A stretch of DNA of 64,000 nucleotides from Hymenobacter sublimis (GCF_023101345.1 NZ_CP095848.1:1363501-1427500); one strand, 5' to 3'; shown: positions 42,719 to 52,869, counted from the first letter of the stretch. Translations and numbers: made by a program. The notes: generated by a model from the sequence alone, not told the origin.

Positions 42719-45700
42719 ATGAATATTTGCAAACTGCTGGTCGCCAACCGGGGCGAAATTGCTATTCGCGTGCTGCGCGCGGCTACGGAGCTGGGCATCC
42801 AGACGGTCGCCATTTACACCTACGAGGACCGGTACTCCCTGCACCGCTACAAGGCCGACGAAGCCTACCAAGTGGGCCGCGACGACGAGCCGCTCAAGCC
42901 CTACCTCGACATTGAAGGCATCATCCGCACGGCCAAGGAAAACGGGGCCGACGCCATCCACCCGGGCTACGGCTTCCTCTCGGAAAACGCCATGCTGGCC
43001 CGCCGTTGCGGGGAGGAAGGCATCATCTTCGTGGGGCCCCGGCCGGAAGTTATGGAAGCTCTCGGCGACAAGGTAGCGGCTAAAAAAGTGGCTGTATCGT
43101 GCCAGGTGCCCATCATTGAGAGCAGCCAGCAGGACCTCACCGACCTGAGCATCGCCCTGGAGGAAGCCCACCGTATTGGCTACCCCGTGATGCTAAAAGC
43201 CGCCAGCGGGGGTGGGGGGCGCGGCATGCGCGTCATTCGGGACGATGAGCAGCTGGAGCGGGGTTTCTTCGAGGCCCGCAACGAAGCCCTGAAAGCCTTC
43301 GGCGACGACACCGTGTTTCTGGAGAAGTTCGTGGAGCAGCCCAAGCACATTGAGGTGCAGTTGGTAGCTGACAACCACGGCGGGCTCATGCACCTGTACG
43401 AGCGCGATTGTTCAGTGCAGCGGCGCTACCAGAAGGTAGTGGAAGTGGCGCCCTCCCTAAACCTACCCGACCACATGCGCCACCTCCTGTATGAGTATGC
43501 GCTGCGCCTGGGCCGGGCCGTGAACTACAACAACGTGGGCACCGTGGAATTCCTGGTAAACCCCGAGCAGGACCGCATCTACTTCATTGAGGTAAACCCG
43601 CGCATTCAGGTGGAACATACCGTTACGGAGATGATTACGGGTGTGGATCTGATTAAAACCCAGCTTCACATTGCCGATGGCCGCCGCCTCACCGACCCGG
43701 AAATTGGGCTGGGGCCCGACGTAAAGCCCATGAAAATTGGGGTAGCCATCCAGTGCCGTATCACTACCGAAGACCCTGAGCAGGATTTTAAGCCCGACTA
43801 CGGCACCATTACGGCCTACCGCTCGGCGGGCGGCTTTGGTATTCGGCTGGATCAGGGTTCGGTGTACACCGGCGTGAAGGTGTCGCCCTTTTTTGACTCC
43901 CTGCTGGTAAAGGTGTCGACGCACGCGCCCACGCTGGCCGAAGCGGCTCAGAAGATGGCCCGCACCCTCGACGAGTTCCGGCTGCGTGGGGTGAGCACCA
44001 ACATTCAGTTCCTGCAGAACATCATTGCTAACCCGGTGTTCATGGCTGGCGAGGCCAACGTGGACTTTATCAAGGACCACCCCGAGCTGTTCAAGTTCAA
44101 AGCCCGCCAAGACCGCGCCACCAAGGTGCTCAGCTTCCTCGGCGACGTTATCGTGAACGGCAACCCCGATGTGCGCGGCCACCTCGACCCCAAGCGCGAA
44201 CTGCGCAAGCCCCTGCTACCCGAAGCCGACCTGACCCTGGCCCCGCCCCCCGGCACCAAGCAGAAACTCACCGAACTGGGCCCCGAAGGCTTTGCCCAGT
44301 GGCTACGGGCCGAAAAGCAGATTCATTTCACCGACACCACCCTGCGCGATGCCCACCAGAGTCTGCTGGCCACGCGCATGCGCACCTTTGACATGCTGAA
44401 GGTTGCGGGCCGCTACGCCCAGCAGCACCCCCAAACCTTTTCGCTGGAATGCTGGGGCGGCGCCACTTTCGACGTGGCCCTGCGCTTTTTGCACGAAGAC
44501 CCCTGGGAGCGGCTGGCCAAGCTGCGCGCCGCCGTGCCTAACATTCTGCTCCAAATGCTAATTCGCGGGGCTAACGGCGTGGGCTACAAGGCCTACCCCG
44601 ACAACCTCACGGAACGTTTTGTGCAGCAAGCCGCCGAAACCGGCATCGATGTGTTCCGCATTTTCGACTCCCTGAACTGGATGCCCGGCATGGAAGCCTG
44701 CATCGGCTTCGTGCGCAACAAAACGGACCGTTTGGCCGAGGCCAGCATCTGCTATACCGGCGACATTCTCGACCCCAAGCGCAACCAGAAGTATTCCCTC
44801 GATTACTACCTGCGCCTGGCCCGGCAAATTGAGGACGCTGGCGCCCACATCCTCTGCATCAAGGACATGGCCGGTCTGCTGAAGCCTTACGCTGCCCAGG
44901 AGCTAATTACGGCCCTGCGCGACACCGTCAGCCTGCCCATTCACCTGCACACCCACGACACGAGCAGCCTGCAGGCCGCTACCTATCTGAAAGCCGTGGA
45001 AGCCGGCGTCGACGTTATCGACGTGGCCCTGGGTAGCCTTTCGGGGCTGACCTCTCAGCCCAACTTCAATTCCATAACGGAAATGCTACGCGGGCAGGAG
45101 CGCCACCGTGAGTTCAACCAACACTCCCTCAACGAGTTCAGCAACTACTGGGATACTGTGCGCGAGCAATACTACCCCTTCGAGTCGGGCCTAAAGGCGG
45201 GCACTTCCGAAGTGTTTCAGCACGAAATTCCGGGCGGGCAGTACTCCAACCTGCGGCCCCAGGCGGCCTCGCTGGGCCTGCTTGATAAGTTTGAAACCGT
45301 TAAAACCACCTTCGCCGACGTCAACCAGTTGTTTGGCGACATCATCAAAGTTACGCCCAGCTCGAAGGTGGTAGGAGACATGGCCTTGTTCCTGGTTTCC
45401 AACAACCTAACCACGGCTGATGTGCTGGAAAAAGGCGCCACGCTGAGCTTCCCCGAATCGGTGCGGGAGCTGTTCCGCGGCGACATTGGCCAGCCTGAAG
45501 GCGGCTGGCCCCAGGATGTGCAACGTGTCATCCTCAAGGATGAGCAGCCCTTCACCGACCGGCCCAACGAGCACCTGGCTCCCATTAACTTCGAGCAGGA
45601 GTGGCAGAAGTTTGAAGAGAAATTCGGGCAGCGCGCCAAGTTCACAGATCTGCTGTCCTGGCTGCTCTACCCCAAGGTGTTTGAGCAGTACTGGCAGCAC

Positions 45701-46168
45701 CAGCAGCAGTTCGGCGACGTGTCCGTTATTCCCACCCAAGCGTTCTTCTACGGCTTGCAGCCTGGCGAGGAAACCATCATCGAAATAGCCCGCGGCAAGA
45801 GCATCATCGTGGGCCTGCAAAGCATTGGGCCGGTAAACGAGGACGGCTGCCGCACCATTTTCTTTTCCCTCAACGGCCAGACCCGCAACCTGGAAATCCG
45901 GGATACCAGTGTGGAAGTCAAGCGCGTACTCAACCCCAAGGCCGATAAAGCCAACCCCAAGCAGGTAGGCGCGCCCTTGCAGGGCCTGCTCTCCAAGGTA
46001 TTAGTGGCGAGTGGACAGCCGGTTAAGCGCAACGCCCCGCTGTTCATCATCGAGGCCATGAAGATGGAAACCACCATCACGGCCACCGACGATACCACCG
46101 TGCAGGCCGTGAACCTACCGGAAGGTACGCTAGTGAATGCCGATGATTTGGTCCTGACCCTGGGGTAG
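42719..46168 (+). CDS. pyc: Pyruvate carboxylase
   Basis: A 1149-residue single-chain enzyme making oxaloacetate from pyruvate and bicarbonate. The biotin carboxylase domain (1-450) has KLLVANRGEIAIRVLRA, HPGYGFLSEN, the ATP-grasp loop KAASGGGGRGMR and EVNPRIQVEHTVTE. The carboxyltransferase domain (about 535-830) opens with FTDTTLRDAHQSLLATRMRT. The C-terminal biotinyl domain carries Lys1115 in EAMKMET. The length and order are those of the bacterial alpha4 form. It replenishes the TCA cycle. No nearby biotin ligase was seen. Confidence 0.97.
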   Translation: MNICKLLVANRGEIAIRVLRAATELGIQTVAIYTYEDRYSLHRYKADEAYQVGRDDEPLKPYLDIEGIIRTAKENGADAIHPGYGFLSENAMLARRCGEEGIIFVGPRPEVMEALGDKVAAKKVAVSCQVPIIESSQQDLTDLSIALEEAHRIGYPVMLKAASGGGGRGMRVIRDDEQLERGFFEARNEALKAFGDDTVFLEKFVEQPKHIEVQLVADNHGGLMHLYERDCSVQRRYQKVVEVAPSLNLPDHMRHLLYEYALRLGRAVNYNNVGTVEFLVNPEQDRIYFIEVNPRIQVEHTVTEMITGVDLIKTQLHIADGRRLTDPEIGLGPDVKPMKIGVAIQCRITTEDPEQDFKPDYGTITAYRSAGGFGIRLDQGSVYTGVKVSPFFDSLLVKVSTHAPTLAEAAQKMARTLDEFRLRGVSTNIQFLQNIIANPVFMAGEANVDFIKDHPELFKFKARQDRATKVLSFLGDVIVNGNPDVRGHLDPKRELRKPLLPEADLTLAPPPGTKQKLTELGPEGFAQWLRAEKQIHFTDTTLRDAHQSLLATRMRTFDMLKVAGRYAQQHPQTFSLECWGGATFDVALRFLHEDPWERLAKLRAAVPNILLQMLIRGANGVGYKAYPDNLTERFVQQAAETGIDVFRIFDSLNWMPGMEACIGFVRNKTDRLAEASICYTGDILDPKRNQKYSLDYYLRLARQIEDAGAHILCIKDMAGLLKPYAAQELITALRDTVSLPIHLHTHDTSSLQAATYLKAVEAGVDVIDVALGSLSGLTSQPNFNSITEMLRGQERHREFNQHSLNEFSNYWDTVREQYYPFESGLKAGTSEVFQHEIPGGQYSNLRPQAASLGLLDKFETVKTTFADVNQLFGDIIKVTPSSKVVGDMALFLVSNNLTTADVLEKGATLSFPESVRELFRGDIGQPEGGWPQDVQRVILKDEQPFTDRPNEHLAPINFEQEWQKFEEKFGQRAKFTDLLSWLLYPKVFEQYWQHQQQFGDVSVIPTQAFFYGLQPGEETIIEIARGKSIIVGLQSIGPVNEDGCRTIFFSLNGQTRNLEIRDTSVEVKRVLNPKADKANPKQVGAPLQGLLSKVLVASGQPVKRNAPLFIIEAMKMETTITATDDTTVQAVNLPEGTLVNADDLVLTLG

Positions 46169-46227
46169 CAATATTTCTCGTCTGAAACCAGTAGATTAAG
46201 AGCCTAACCCTCTCTTTTCCACTTTTT

Positions 46228-46968
46228 ATGGTTACTCGTTCTTCGGTTATCCTGACGCTCACCCTATCAGTTGGTACTGTTCTCACTGCTGCCGCGCAAC
46301 AACCTAGCATTGAGCAGACGGGAGCTGCGGCCCAAGCCAACCTTAACGCCTTGGTGAACGGCTCGCCTACGGTAGTGCCACGCGGAGCTACGGAAGCCAC
46401 GAAGGGCTCGCCTTACGCCGACAAACGGTGGCTGCCCGCCCGGCTGCGCATGAGCAATAACGTGCCGCTAGCACCAGTGCCGCTGAAATACGACGTGCTG
46501 AACCAGCGGCTGCTCATGCGCCCGGTAAGTCGGCCCAACGATTCGTTGCAGCTGGATGACCGTCTGCTGGCCAGCTTTGAGCTGGAAGAACCTGCGCTTA
46601 ACACCGCCGGAACCCGCCGCCGCGTATTCCGTCGTTTCGCCGAAGCTCCCGTGCCCACCCAGCGGGGTGAATACGTGGAGGTGCTGCACGAGGGCAAATA
46701 CGTGTTGCTCAAGCGTTACGCCAAAGTGCTCCGCAAGGCCGACTACCAGGGCGCGTACAGTACGGACCGGCGCTACGATGAAATTGAGGATAAGCCCATG
46801 TACTACCTGCGCCACCCCAACGGGAGTGTGGTGCCCGTAAAACTGACGCTTAAAGCAATGCAATCGGCCGCGCCAGAACTGTCTGCAGCATTAAAAGCAG
46901 CGCCCAATGCCTCAGCCGCTAAATCCGATGCCGAGTGGGCAGCAGTGCTGGCCGCCGCAGACAAATAA
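46228..46968 (+). CDS. Exported hypothetical protein
   Basis: A 246-residue protein with a signal peptide ending near TAAAQ. The mature part is basic and partly beta (GEYVEVLHEGKYVLLKRYAK, positions 150-169), with an Ala-rich C-terminal helix. Proteins with YVEVL.EGK..L..R.... blocks are common exported hypotheticals in Bacteroidota. No function recognised. It follows pyc by 59 bases but is unlikely to be related to it. Confidence 0.7.
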   Translation: MVTRSSVILTLTLSVGTVLTAAAQQPSIEQTGAAAQANLNALVNGSPTVVPRGATEATKGSPYADKRWLPARLRMSNNVPLAPVPLKYDVLNQRLLMRPVSRPNDSLQLDDRLLASFELEEPALNTAGTRRRVFRRFAEAPVPTQRGEYVEVLHEGKYVLLKRYAKVLRKADYQGAYSTDRRYDEIEDKPMYYLRHPNGSVVPVKLTLKAMQSAAPELSAALKAAPNASAAKSDAEWAAVLAAADK

Positions 46969-47310
46969 ATAGCTTAGCGTCAATGCAGCCCGTACTATTA
47001 GTTGCGTTGGCGCTACTTTATTCTTACCTCACAATGCGCCTTGTGTGTTGGCTGCTGCCAGCAGACAAGGCGCATTGTCGGTTATAAATCAGTGGTGCAG
47101 CATCAGGCTACTGGGTCAGAAGCTACTTGTCCTTGCAACAGAAGCTAGTAGCAGCCGCAGTGGGCAGGTAATACCAGTTGAAAACGAGCGAACTGCCATT
47201 CGCACATTGCTGGTGAGTACATGCTAACCTGAACCCGGTTCCCTGGTAAAAATGCGCTTGGTAGGGAAGGGGAAGTAGCTGGGCTAGAAACAAAATGGTT
47301 ACTTTCGACC
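46969..47310. other. Intergenic region with a perfect hairpin
   Basis: The 342 bases have no convincing gene; a 60-codon frame at 47045 lacks a signal or family and overlaps the hairpin. The feature is CAATGCGCCTTGT (47032-47044) and its exact complement (47065-47077), with an inner CTGCTG/CAGCAG. There is no T-run, so termination is uncertain. Confidence 0.6.
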
Positions 47311-48648
47311 ATGAGAACCTTTCTTTTTATCTCCCTTCTGTTCTATTGCACACACACTGCTTTCGGGCAGAAAAAGGCCGCCATTTCAGGCAGTGCGGGT
47401 GTGGCACCTGCTACCGTGGAGCGGGTTATCCGGGTGTTGGCGGCTGATGACATGCAAGGCCGCGCCTCTGGTAAACCTGGGGCCGAGAAAGCCGCGCGCT
47501 TTTTAGCGGCCGAATTTCAACGCATTGGCCTCCAGCCGCTAAATGGGGTGAAAGGATTTGAGCAACGCTTTCCTACTTATGAAGTGCGCACGGAAGCTGC
47601 GCTCATCAGCATCAACGGCACAAACGTCAGCCCCGATAAAACGCTGCTGGTCTCCGGCCAACCCCATTTGAACTGGACGGATGCCGACGAGCCTGCCCCC
47701 CGCATCATGACGGTAGGCGCCGATGGCAACCTCATGCGTGAGGTGCGGGCCTTGCTGGAGCCGCGTGAAAACACCCTTGTATTTATTGACCCGGCCCAGG
47801 CTCCCGCGTTTGCCCGGCTGGCTGGCTACCTGAAAAGGGGCGGGCTGCGGCCCGACAAGCCGGCGCCATTTACTACCCTGTTTGTCTTGGGCGCCACCCC
47901 ACCCGCGCCGGTGAAGTTTCAGGTGGCGGCTACTACCACTATCCGGACTGTGGAACTGCGCAATGTGGTAGGCGTGCTGCCAGGTAAAGATGCCGCTCGG
48001 GCTGCGGAACAGGTAGTTTTCAGTGGGCACTACGACCACATCGGGATTCTGCCTGCCGTGCAAGGCGACTCCATTGCCAATGGCGCCGACGATGACGCCA
48101 GCGGTACCACGGCCGTCGTGGCCTTGGCTGAGTACTTCAAAAAGAAGAAGGATAACGCCCGCACCCTTGTGTTCGTGGCGTTTGCGGCCGAAGAAATCGG
48201 CGGCTTCGGGGCGCGCTACTTCTCCCAGCAGCTTGACCCCAAGCAGGTGGTGGCCATGTTCAACATTGAGATGATCGGCAAAGAAGCCAAGTTTGGACCC
48301 AACACGGCCTTCATCACCGGCTTCGATAAGTCAGACTTCGGTAAACTCCTCCAGGAAACTGCCGCCAAGGGTGGCACCTTCCGCTTCGAGCCCGACCCGT
48401 ACCCAGAACAGAACCTATTCTACCGCTCTGATAACGCCACCTTGGCTCGCCTAGGTGTGCCCGCTCACACCATCAGCACCGACCAGATTCCAACCGACAA
48501 GCGCTACCATAGCGTGGATGACGAGGTAGAAAGTTTGGACCTGGTCAACATGACAGCCGTCATTACAGCCATCGGCCGCAGTGCCGCCGGTATCATCAGT
48601 GGCCAGCAAACCCCCACACGTATTGCCCCTGAATCGGTGAAACAGTAA
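47311..48648 (+). CDS. Exported M28-family metallopeptidase
   Basis: A 445-residue aminopeptidase-type enzyme with a signal peptide ending near AFGQ. The zinc-site motifs of M28 are present: His240 and Asp242 in GHYDHIG, NGADDDASGTTAVVALAE with the bridging Asp, the general base Glu pair 294/295 in AAEEIGGFGARYF, an Asp in TGFDKSD, and a late His in RYHSVDDEVESLD. A PA-like insert fills about 110-215. Likely a periplasmic peptidase releasing N-terminal amino acids. Confidence 0.92.
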   Translation: MRTFLFISLLFYCTHTAFGQKKAAISGSAGVAPATVERVIRVLAADDMQGRASGKPGAEKAARFLAAEFQRIGLQPLNGVKGFEQRFPTYEVRTEAALISINGTNVSPDKTLLVSGQPHLNWTDADEPAPRIMTVGADGNLMREVRALLEPRENTLVFIDPAQAPAFARLAGYLKRGGLRPDKPAPFTTLFVLGATPPAPVKFQVAATTTIRTVELRNVVGVLPGKDAARAAEQVVFSGHYDHIGILPAVQGDSIANGADDDASGTTAVVALAEYFKKKKDNARTLVFVAFAAEEIGGFGARYFSQQLDPKQVVAMFNIEMIGKEAKFGPNTAFITGFDKSDFGKLLQETAAKGGTFRFEPDPYPEQNLFYRSDNATLARLGVPAHTISTDQIPTDKRYHSVDDEVESLDLVNMTAVITAIGRSAAGIISGQQTPTRIAPESVKQ

Positions 48649-48739
48649 TACTGCGGTGGTGAATGGGTGAAGTGGTGTTCTAACCAGCATGTGGCGCATT
48701 AGGCCCCTGTCGACGTCACACTTCCTTTCTTCCGCGACA

Positions 48740-48835
48740 AGCTCTATAACGAGCCAAGCCCTTAACGTATGGTAGCGTCAAGGGCTTGGCTCGTTAGAAA
48801 GGGTAATACGTTGACCAGGACGGATGGCGTGGTTG
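48740..48835. repeat. Composite palindromic repeat, copy 2 (reverse orientation)
   Basis: The stem TAACGAGCCAAGCCCTT (48747-48763) pairs perfectly with 48780-48796. Its loop CGTATGGTAGCGTC is nearly identical to that of copy 1, and downstream GGGTAATACGTTGACCAGGA and GGATGGCG correspond to reversed CCGTCC, AACGTGCTACCC blocks of copies 1 and 3. It lies between converging genes. Confidence 0.8.
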
Positions 48836-48842
48836 TGCCGCC

Positions 48843-49694
48843 TCACTTTCCCAGGCGTGCGCTCAGGCCGGCTCCTATGTTAAAGCCCCCGGCGGCAGGC
48901 GTTAGGCCATGGGCAGCGGTTACATCAAACCGCAGACCGGGAATCGGCCGGTAGTAAAGGCCCGAAGTAAGGCCCGGCCGCCAGCCCTGCTGCCGTTGCC
49001 AAGTAGCGTAGGTTTCGGCGAAAAAGCCGACGTGATTGTTTGGCGTAAGAGGGCCGTTAAGGGCCAGCGTGGTCAGGTACTGGCCTTGCTTGGTGCCCTC
49101 CGCTTTGAAGCCCTGCTGCCGAAAACCTAAGTTGCCCTCCAGCCCAAACCGCTTGCCAAGCTGCTGAGAAACGAGCAGCCGGGCGCCCGGCTCAAACTGC
49201 TTGTTCGGAAAGCTGGCGTCACCGTTGCGCAGGTTCATGTCGAACAGCACTACTACCTGTGAACGGGCATTCTGAACCGTAGAGGCCAGAAACTTAGCTC
49301 CCACGTTTAGCGGCGCAAACCCGGCCGGGCCCGCAAACGGAGCGGGGCTGCCTTCTGGGTTGATGGCACGGGTAGCGGGCGTCAGCAGATAGTTCTGGGT
49401 GGCGCGCAACTCAATGTGGTTGAAAAAGCCTACCCGCAAGGTATTGCCCCAAGCCGTACGGCCCGCGTAGCCCGTGCTACTACCCCTGTCGTAACGGCTA
49501 AGGCTGGTTTCAAGCTGAAACTGGCCGGGGTAGAGCATGTTGGTGGTAATGGTCTGACCCGGTCGATCGGGGCGGATGAGGCGCACAAAGGGCGACTCTT
49601 CATTGTTCAGATTCGGATCAGTAGTTTGGGCCAGGGTGCGGGCCGAGCCGGCGAGCAGGAGCGCGCCGACGGTCAGCAGAGTGGTCTTTTGCAT
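48843..49694 (-). CDS. Outer membrane beta-barrel transporter-like protein
   Basis: A 283-residue exported protein. The start MQKTTLLTVGALLLAGSA gives a signal peptide ending near TLAQ; an upstream in-frame extension of 59 codons contains the neighbouring terminator and is rejected. The mature protein resembles the 'transporter' family (meta-pathway phenol degradation-like, PF13557): LIRPDRPGQTITTNMLYPGQ, NTLRVGFFNHIELRATQNY (positions 75-93) and a series of amphipathic strands. Function unknown. Confidence 0.75.
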   Translation of the reverse strand: MQKTTLLTVGALLLAGSARTLAQTTDPNLNNEESPFVRLIRPDRPGQTITTNMLYPGQFQLETSLSRYDRGSSTGYAGRTAWGNTLRVGFFNHIELRATQNYLLTPATRAINPEGSPAPFAGPAGFAPLNVGAKFLASTVQNARSQVVVLFDMNLRNGDASFPNKQFEPGARLLVSQQLGKRFGLEGNLGFRQQGFKAEGTKQGQYLTTLALNGPLTPNNHVGFFAETYATWQRQQGWRPGLTSGLYYRPIPGLRFDVTAAHGLTPAAGGFNIGAGLSARLGK

Positions 49695-49827
49695 ATACCC
49701 TCGACGCCTACGCAGTAGGAATAGTTCGATTTTACGAAGACGCCGCAACCCTGGCCGCTGATTTACGTGCGACAAATAAACCCGGCAAAACAGCCAACTC
49801 AGGGCGGTACGACCCAAAAACAGACAT

Positions 49828-49861
49828 AAAAAAAGGCCGGAAACTATTCCGGCCTTTTTTT
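49828..49861 (-). terminator. Terminator of the M1 aminopeptidase gene
   Basis: AAAAAAAGGCCGGAA, loop ACTA, TTCCGGCCTTTTTTT: a near-perfect palindrome with A and T runs, 24 bases after the aminopeptidase stop on the minus strand. Confidence 0.9.
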
Positions 49862-49884
49862 CTGAAAACAAGAAACTATACGTG

Positions 49885-52356
49885 TTACTGGGCCTGCTTA
49901 ATGGCCTGAATGGCGGTCTGCACCGTGGCTTTCTGGTCAGCAGGCTTGTTTTGCTGCACCTTGTCGAGCATGGCCAGAATAGGCTCGTCCACCCCGTATT
50001 TTTTGTACTGAACGGCCAGCTTTTGCAGGCGCTCCACGCCCTCGTTAAGTACAGTCACATCGTTGAGGCGCGACATGAACCCAACTAGGCTTTCCAGCAT
50101 CTGGAACTTGCCCTGGGGGCCAGCGGTATCAAACTGGTCGCGCACGTAGGCCCAGGTACTGGCGTTGCCGTGCTCGGCATAAACGGCTGCAACAGAAGCG
50201 GCAAGGCTACCACGAGCATCTTTTTGCAACGCCTGGGCGCGGGCCACCGCCTGTTGGGGCTGCACGGCCGCTAGGCCCTGCAAAGCCGCTCCCTGTACCG
50301 CGTACGACTGGCTATTCAGGGCCTGGGTGAAAACCTTCTGGTCTTTCTTTTCCTTTAACTGAGCCAAGGACAGCAGCAGAGCCGCCTGGTTGTTGGTGTT
50401 TTTTTCCTGAGCCAACTGCTTCCGGATAACTGGCGCGGCTGCTTTCTGCACGGCCTTATCATCGAGCTTAAGACCCGAGAGGGCCGTGAGGCGCAGGCCG
50501 GCGTACTTGTCGCTCAGGGCCGAGAGTAGGAGCTGACGGGCAGCGGCATCGGTGGGAGGCAGCTGGGCCGCGGCCGCTACGGCCTCGCGGCGGTCCACGA
50601 AGCGCGGGGCATTTTTGTACTGGTAGGCAAACCCCGCCAGGGGCTTATTGTCGGTTTTTTGCCAGAGTAGCACCTTATCGGCATCCACATTCACCAGGCT
50701 AGGCTTGCTGGCCGCCGGGAAGCGTAGGGTTTCGGTAGCCTGGCGTAACATTACTTGGTGGCGCTGGGGCTTGCCGTTCACGTACAGCTCCACGGCCATC
50801 GGCAACTGAAATACCCGGCCGGGCTGCGTTTGCCGGACGGTCACGGTTTGCTCCTTACGGCCGGCATCGTAGGCGTAGTCGATGGTGACGACGGGGTGGC
50901 CGGCGCCGAAGTACCACTGGTTGAAAAACCAGTTCAGATCCTGGCCCGATACGGCCTCCATGGCTAAGCGCAACTGGTGGGCCTCGCCATTGCCGAACTT
51001 GTTGTCGCTTAGGTATTTGGTTAGACCTTTAAAGAAAACGTCGTCGGTGAGGTAGTTGCGCAGCATGTTCAGAATTTGGCCGCCCTTCTGGTAGCTGACC
51101 AAGTCAAACATGTCCTCCTTATCGGCATAGTGGAAGCGCACCAAGTTTTTCTGCGCGTCAGCCGGGCTGCGCAGGTAGTTGCGCATGTTCATGTAGGCGT
51201 GGGCGTCGCCGGCGTCCTGGCCGTACTTGTACTCGGCCCACAGTGCCTCCGAAAAATCGGCAAACGACTCGTTTACAGTCAGGTTGCTCCAGCTTTCGGC
51301 CGTTACCAGGTCGCCGAACCACTGGTGAAACAGCTCGTGGGCAATAACCGACTCGCCGTTGGCATACTCGGCGTCGAGTAGCTCGCGGGCATCTTTCTGC
51401 AAAAATTCGCCGTGCAGGGTAGCCGAGGTGTTTTCCATGGCCCCGCTCACGTAGTCGCGCACCACAATCTGGGCGTACTTGTTCCAGGCGTAGTCCACAC
51501 CGAGGCGGCGGGAGAAAAACTCCAGCATTTCGGGCGTGTTGCCGAAAATCTGCTTGGCGAAGGGCGCGTACTTGGGTTCGAGGTAGTAGCTGACCTCCTT
51601 ACCCCGCCAGGTATCCTTGGTAATCTTGAAGTCGCCCACAGCCATCATGAACAGGTAGGGCGAGTGGGGCAGCTCCTGCTTCCAGGTATCGGTGCGGGTG
51701 CCGTCGGGGTTCTGCTTTTGCGCGTCGAGGCGGCCGTTGCTGAGCGTGACGTAGCGGGCGGGCACCGTCATGCTGATTTCAGCCGTCGTCTTCTGGTTGG
51801 GCTTGTCGATGGTCGGAAACCAAGCCGAGCTGGCCTCCGTCTCGCCCTGGGTCCAGATCTGGCGGGGCTTGCCGGCTTCGGTGCTGTCGGGGTTGATGAA
51901 GTACAAGCCTTTGGCGTCGGTAATGGCCTGGCTGCCTTTGGTTTTCAGCTCGTCGGGCTTGGCCACGTACTCAATGTACACGGTGTATTGCTGGCCGGGC
52001 GTGTACAGCTTGTCCAGGTGCACCAGCAGCTGCTCCTGGTTGTAGTCGTACTTCAATGTTGAAGTAGCCGTGCCGTTTACCATAGTCACCGACTTGATAT
52101 CCATGCCCTTGGCATCGAGGCGCAGCGAGTCGGTAGCATACGCCACGGGCTGCAAGGTCACCCACTCGCGGCCCAGCAGCTGACGCTTGGCGTAGTCGAA
52201 GCGCACATCAAGCTTGGTGTGCACCAGCGCGTTGATTTTGCGGGCTGATTCGCGGTAGGGAAGGGTAGCGGCAGAATCGGGGCGGGCGGCCGACGACTGG
52301 GCCAGGGCGGGGGCCGCTGCCAGCAGGCCGAGGCTTAGCAGGAAAGCTTTGGTCAT
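49885..52356 (-). CDS. M1-family aminopeptidase with HEAT-like C-terminal region
   Basis: An 823-residue exported zinc aminopeptidase with a signal peptide ending near ALAQ. The substrate motif GAMEN is at 305-309, HELFH at 340-344 and the third ligand Glu363 (NESFADF), the standard HExxH-X18-E spacing. The barrel-like M1 core is followed from about 590 by a helical repeat region (short helices with LSALSDKYAGLRLTALSGL, positions approximate) that resembles HEAT repeats. It cleaves N-terminal residues from peptides; unlike the M1 protein at 6169, it has the full GAMEN signature. Confidence 0.93.
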   Translation of the reverse strand: MTKAFLLSLGLLAAAPALAQSSAARPDSAATLPYRESARKINALVHTKLDVRFDYAKRQLLGREWVTLQPVAYATDSLRLDAKGMDIKSVTMVNGTATSTLKYDYNQEQLLVHLDKLYTPGQQYTVYIEYVAKPDELKTKGSQAITDAKGLYFINPDSTEAGKPRQIWTQGETEASSAWFPTIDKPNQKTTAEISMTVPARYVTLSNGRLDAQKQNPDGTRTDTWKQELPHSPYLFMMAVGDFKITKDTWRGKEVSYYLEPKYAPFAKQIFGNTPEMLEFFSRRLGVDYAWNKYAQIVVRDYVSGAMENTSATLHGEFLQKDARELLDAEYANGESVIAHELFHQWFGDLVTAESWSNLTVNESFADFSEALWAEYKYGQDAGDAHAYMNMRNYLRSPADAQKNLVRFHYADKEDMFDLVSYQKGGQILNMLRNYLTDDVFFKGLTKYLSDNKFGNGEAHQLRLAMEAVSGQDLNWFFNQWYFGAGHPVVTIDYAYDAGRKEQTVTVRQTQPGRVFQLPMAVELYVNGKPQRHQVMLRQATETLRFPAASKPSLVNVDADKVLLWQKTDNKPLAGFAYQYKNAPRFVDRREAVAAAAQLPPTDAAARQLLLSALSDKYAGLRLTALSGLKLDDKAVQKAAAPVIRKQLAQEKNTNNQAALLLSLAQLKEKKDQKVFTQALNSQSYAVQGAALQGLAAVQPQQAVARAQALQKDARGSLAASVAAVYAEHGNASTWAYVRDQFDTAGPQGKFQMLESLVGFMSRLNDVTVLNEGVERLQKLAVQYKKYGVDEPILAMLDKVQQNKPADQKATVQTAIQAIKQAQ

Positions 52357-52527
52357 GAAATAAGGGGCAAGAATGGGGCTGCTAGTTGCAAACTTTTCAG
52401 CACAGATCAGGTGGGGAGGTAGTATATTCCACCGAGGCCGCCGCTCCGACTTAGGTTGTATTTGGAAAGGTGCTTTTCGAGCTGTTGTTCCAAATCAGAC
52501 GCGAAATCGGAAGGCCGCAACATACTA

Positions 52528-52869
52528 TTACTCGTCGTCCTCGTAGTCGAGGCCCAGCAGCTGGTTAAGGGCCTGCTGAATTTCGCTGGCGGCGTGCAAT
52601 TGTCCGGCTCGGCGCGCTACGGTGAGGCCCGTGCGGTAAACTTTTTCGGCTTCATCCGGCTTTCCTAACTGCTGGAGCATTTTGCCAGCGTGGTAGTACG
52701 TTCCCACGTACTCCGGATGCTCGTCGAGCAGTTTTTGGTAGTACTCCATGGCCCGGATGGGCTCCGTGGTCCGGTATTCGGTGGCTAAGGCATAAATCGT
52801 AAACGGATCAGCGGGGTCGTCCTGATAAAAGGCCAGGAGTTGCTGCAGACGGCTGGGCGTTGTTTCCAT
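52528..52869 (-). CDS. Small tetratricopeptide-repeat protein
   Basis: A 113-residue helical protein starting METTPSRLQQLL; 20 upstream codons belong to the divergent etfB promoter region and are excluded. Two TPR units are seen: ATEYRTTEPIRAMEYYQKLL and AGKMLQQLGKPDEAEKVYRT, each with the usual Tyr/Ala/Pro spacing. TPRs mediate protein contacts. Partner unknown. Confidence 0.8.
   Translation of the reverse strand: METTPSRLQQLLAFYQDDPADPFTIYALATEYRTTEPIRAMEYYQKLLDEHPEYVGTYYHAGKMLQQLGKPDEAEKVYRTGLTVARRAGQLHAASEIQQALNQLLGLDYEDDE

Noticed and set aside
47045-47227. 60-codon frame in the 46969-47310 gap
   Set aside because: It starts inside a perfect hairpin, has no ribosome binding site and no family resemblance.
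49695-49871. 59-codon extension of the outer membrane protein at 48843
   Set aside because: It runs through the neighbouring intrinsic terminator and removes the signal peptide from the N-terminus.
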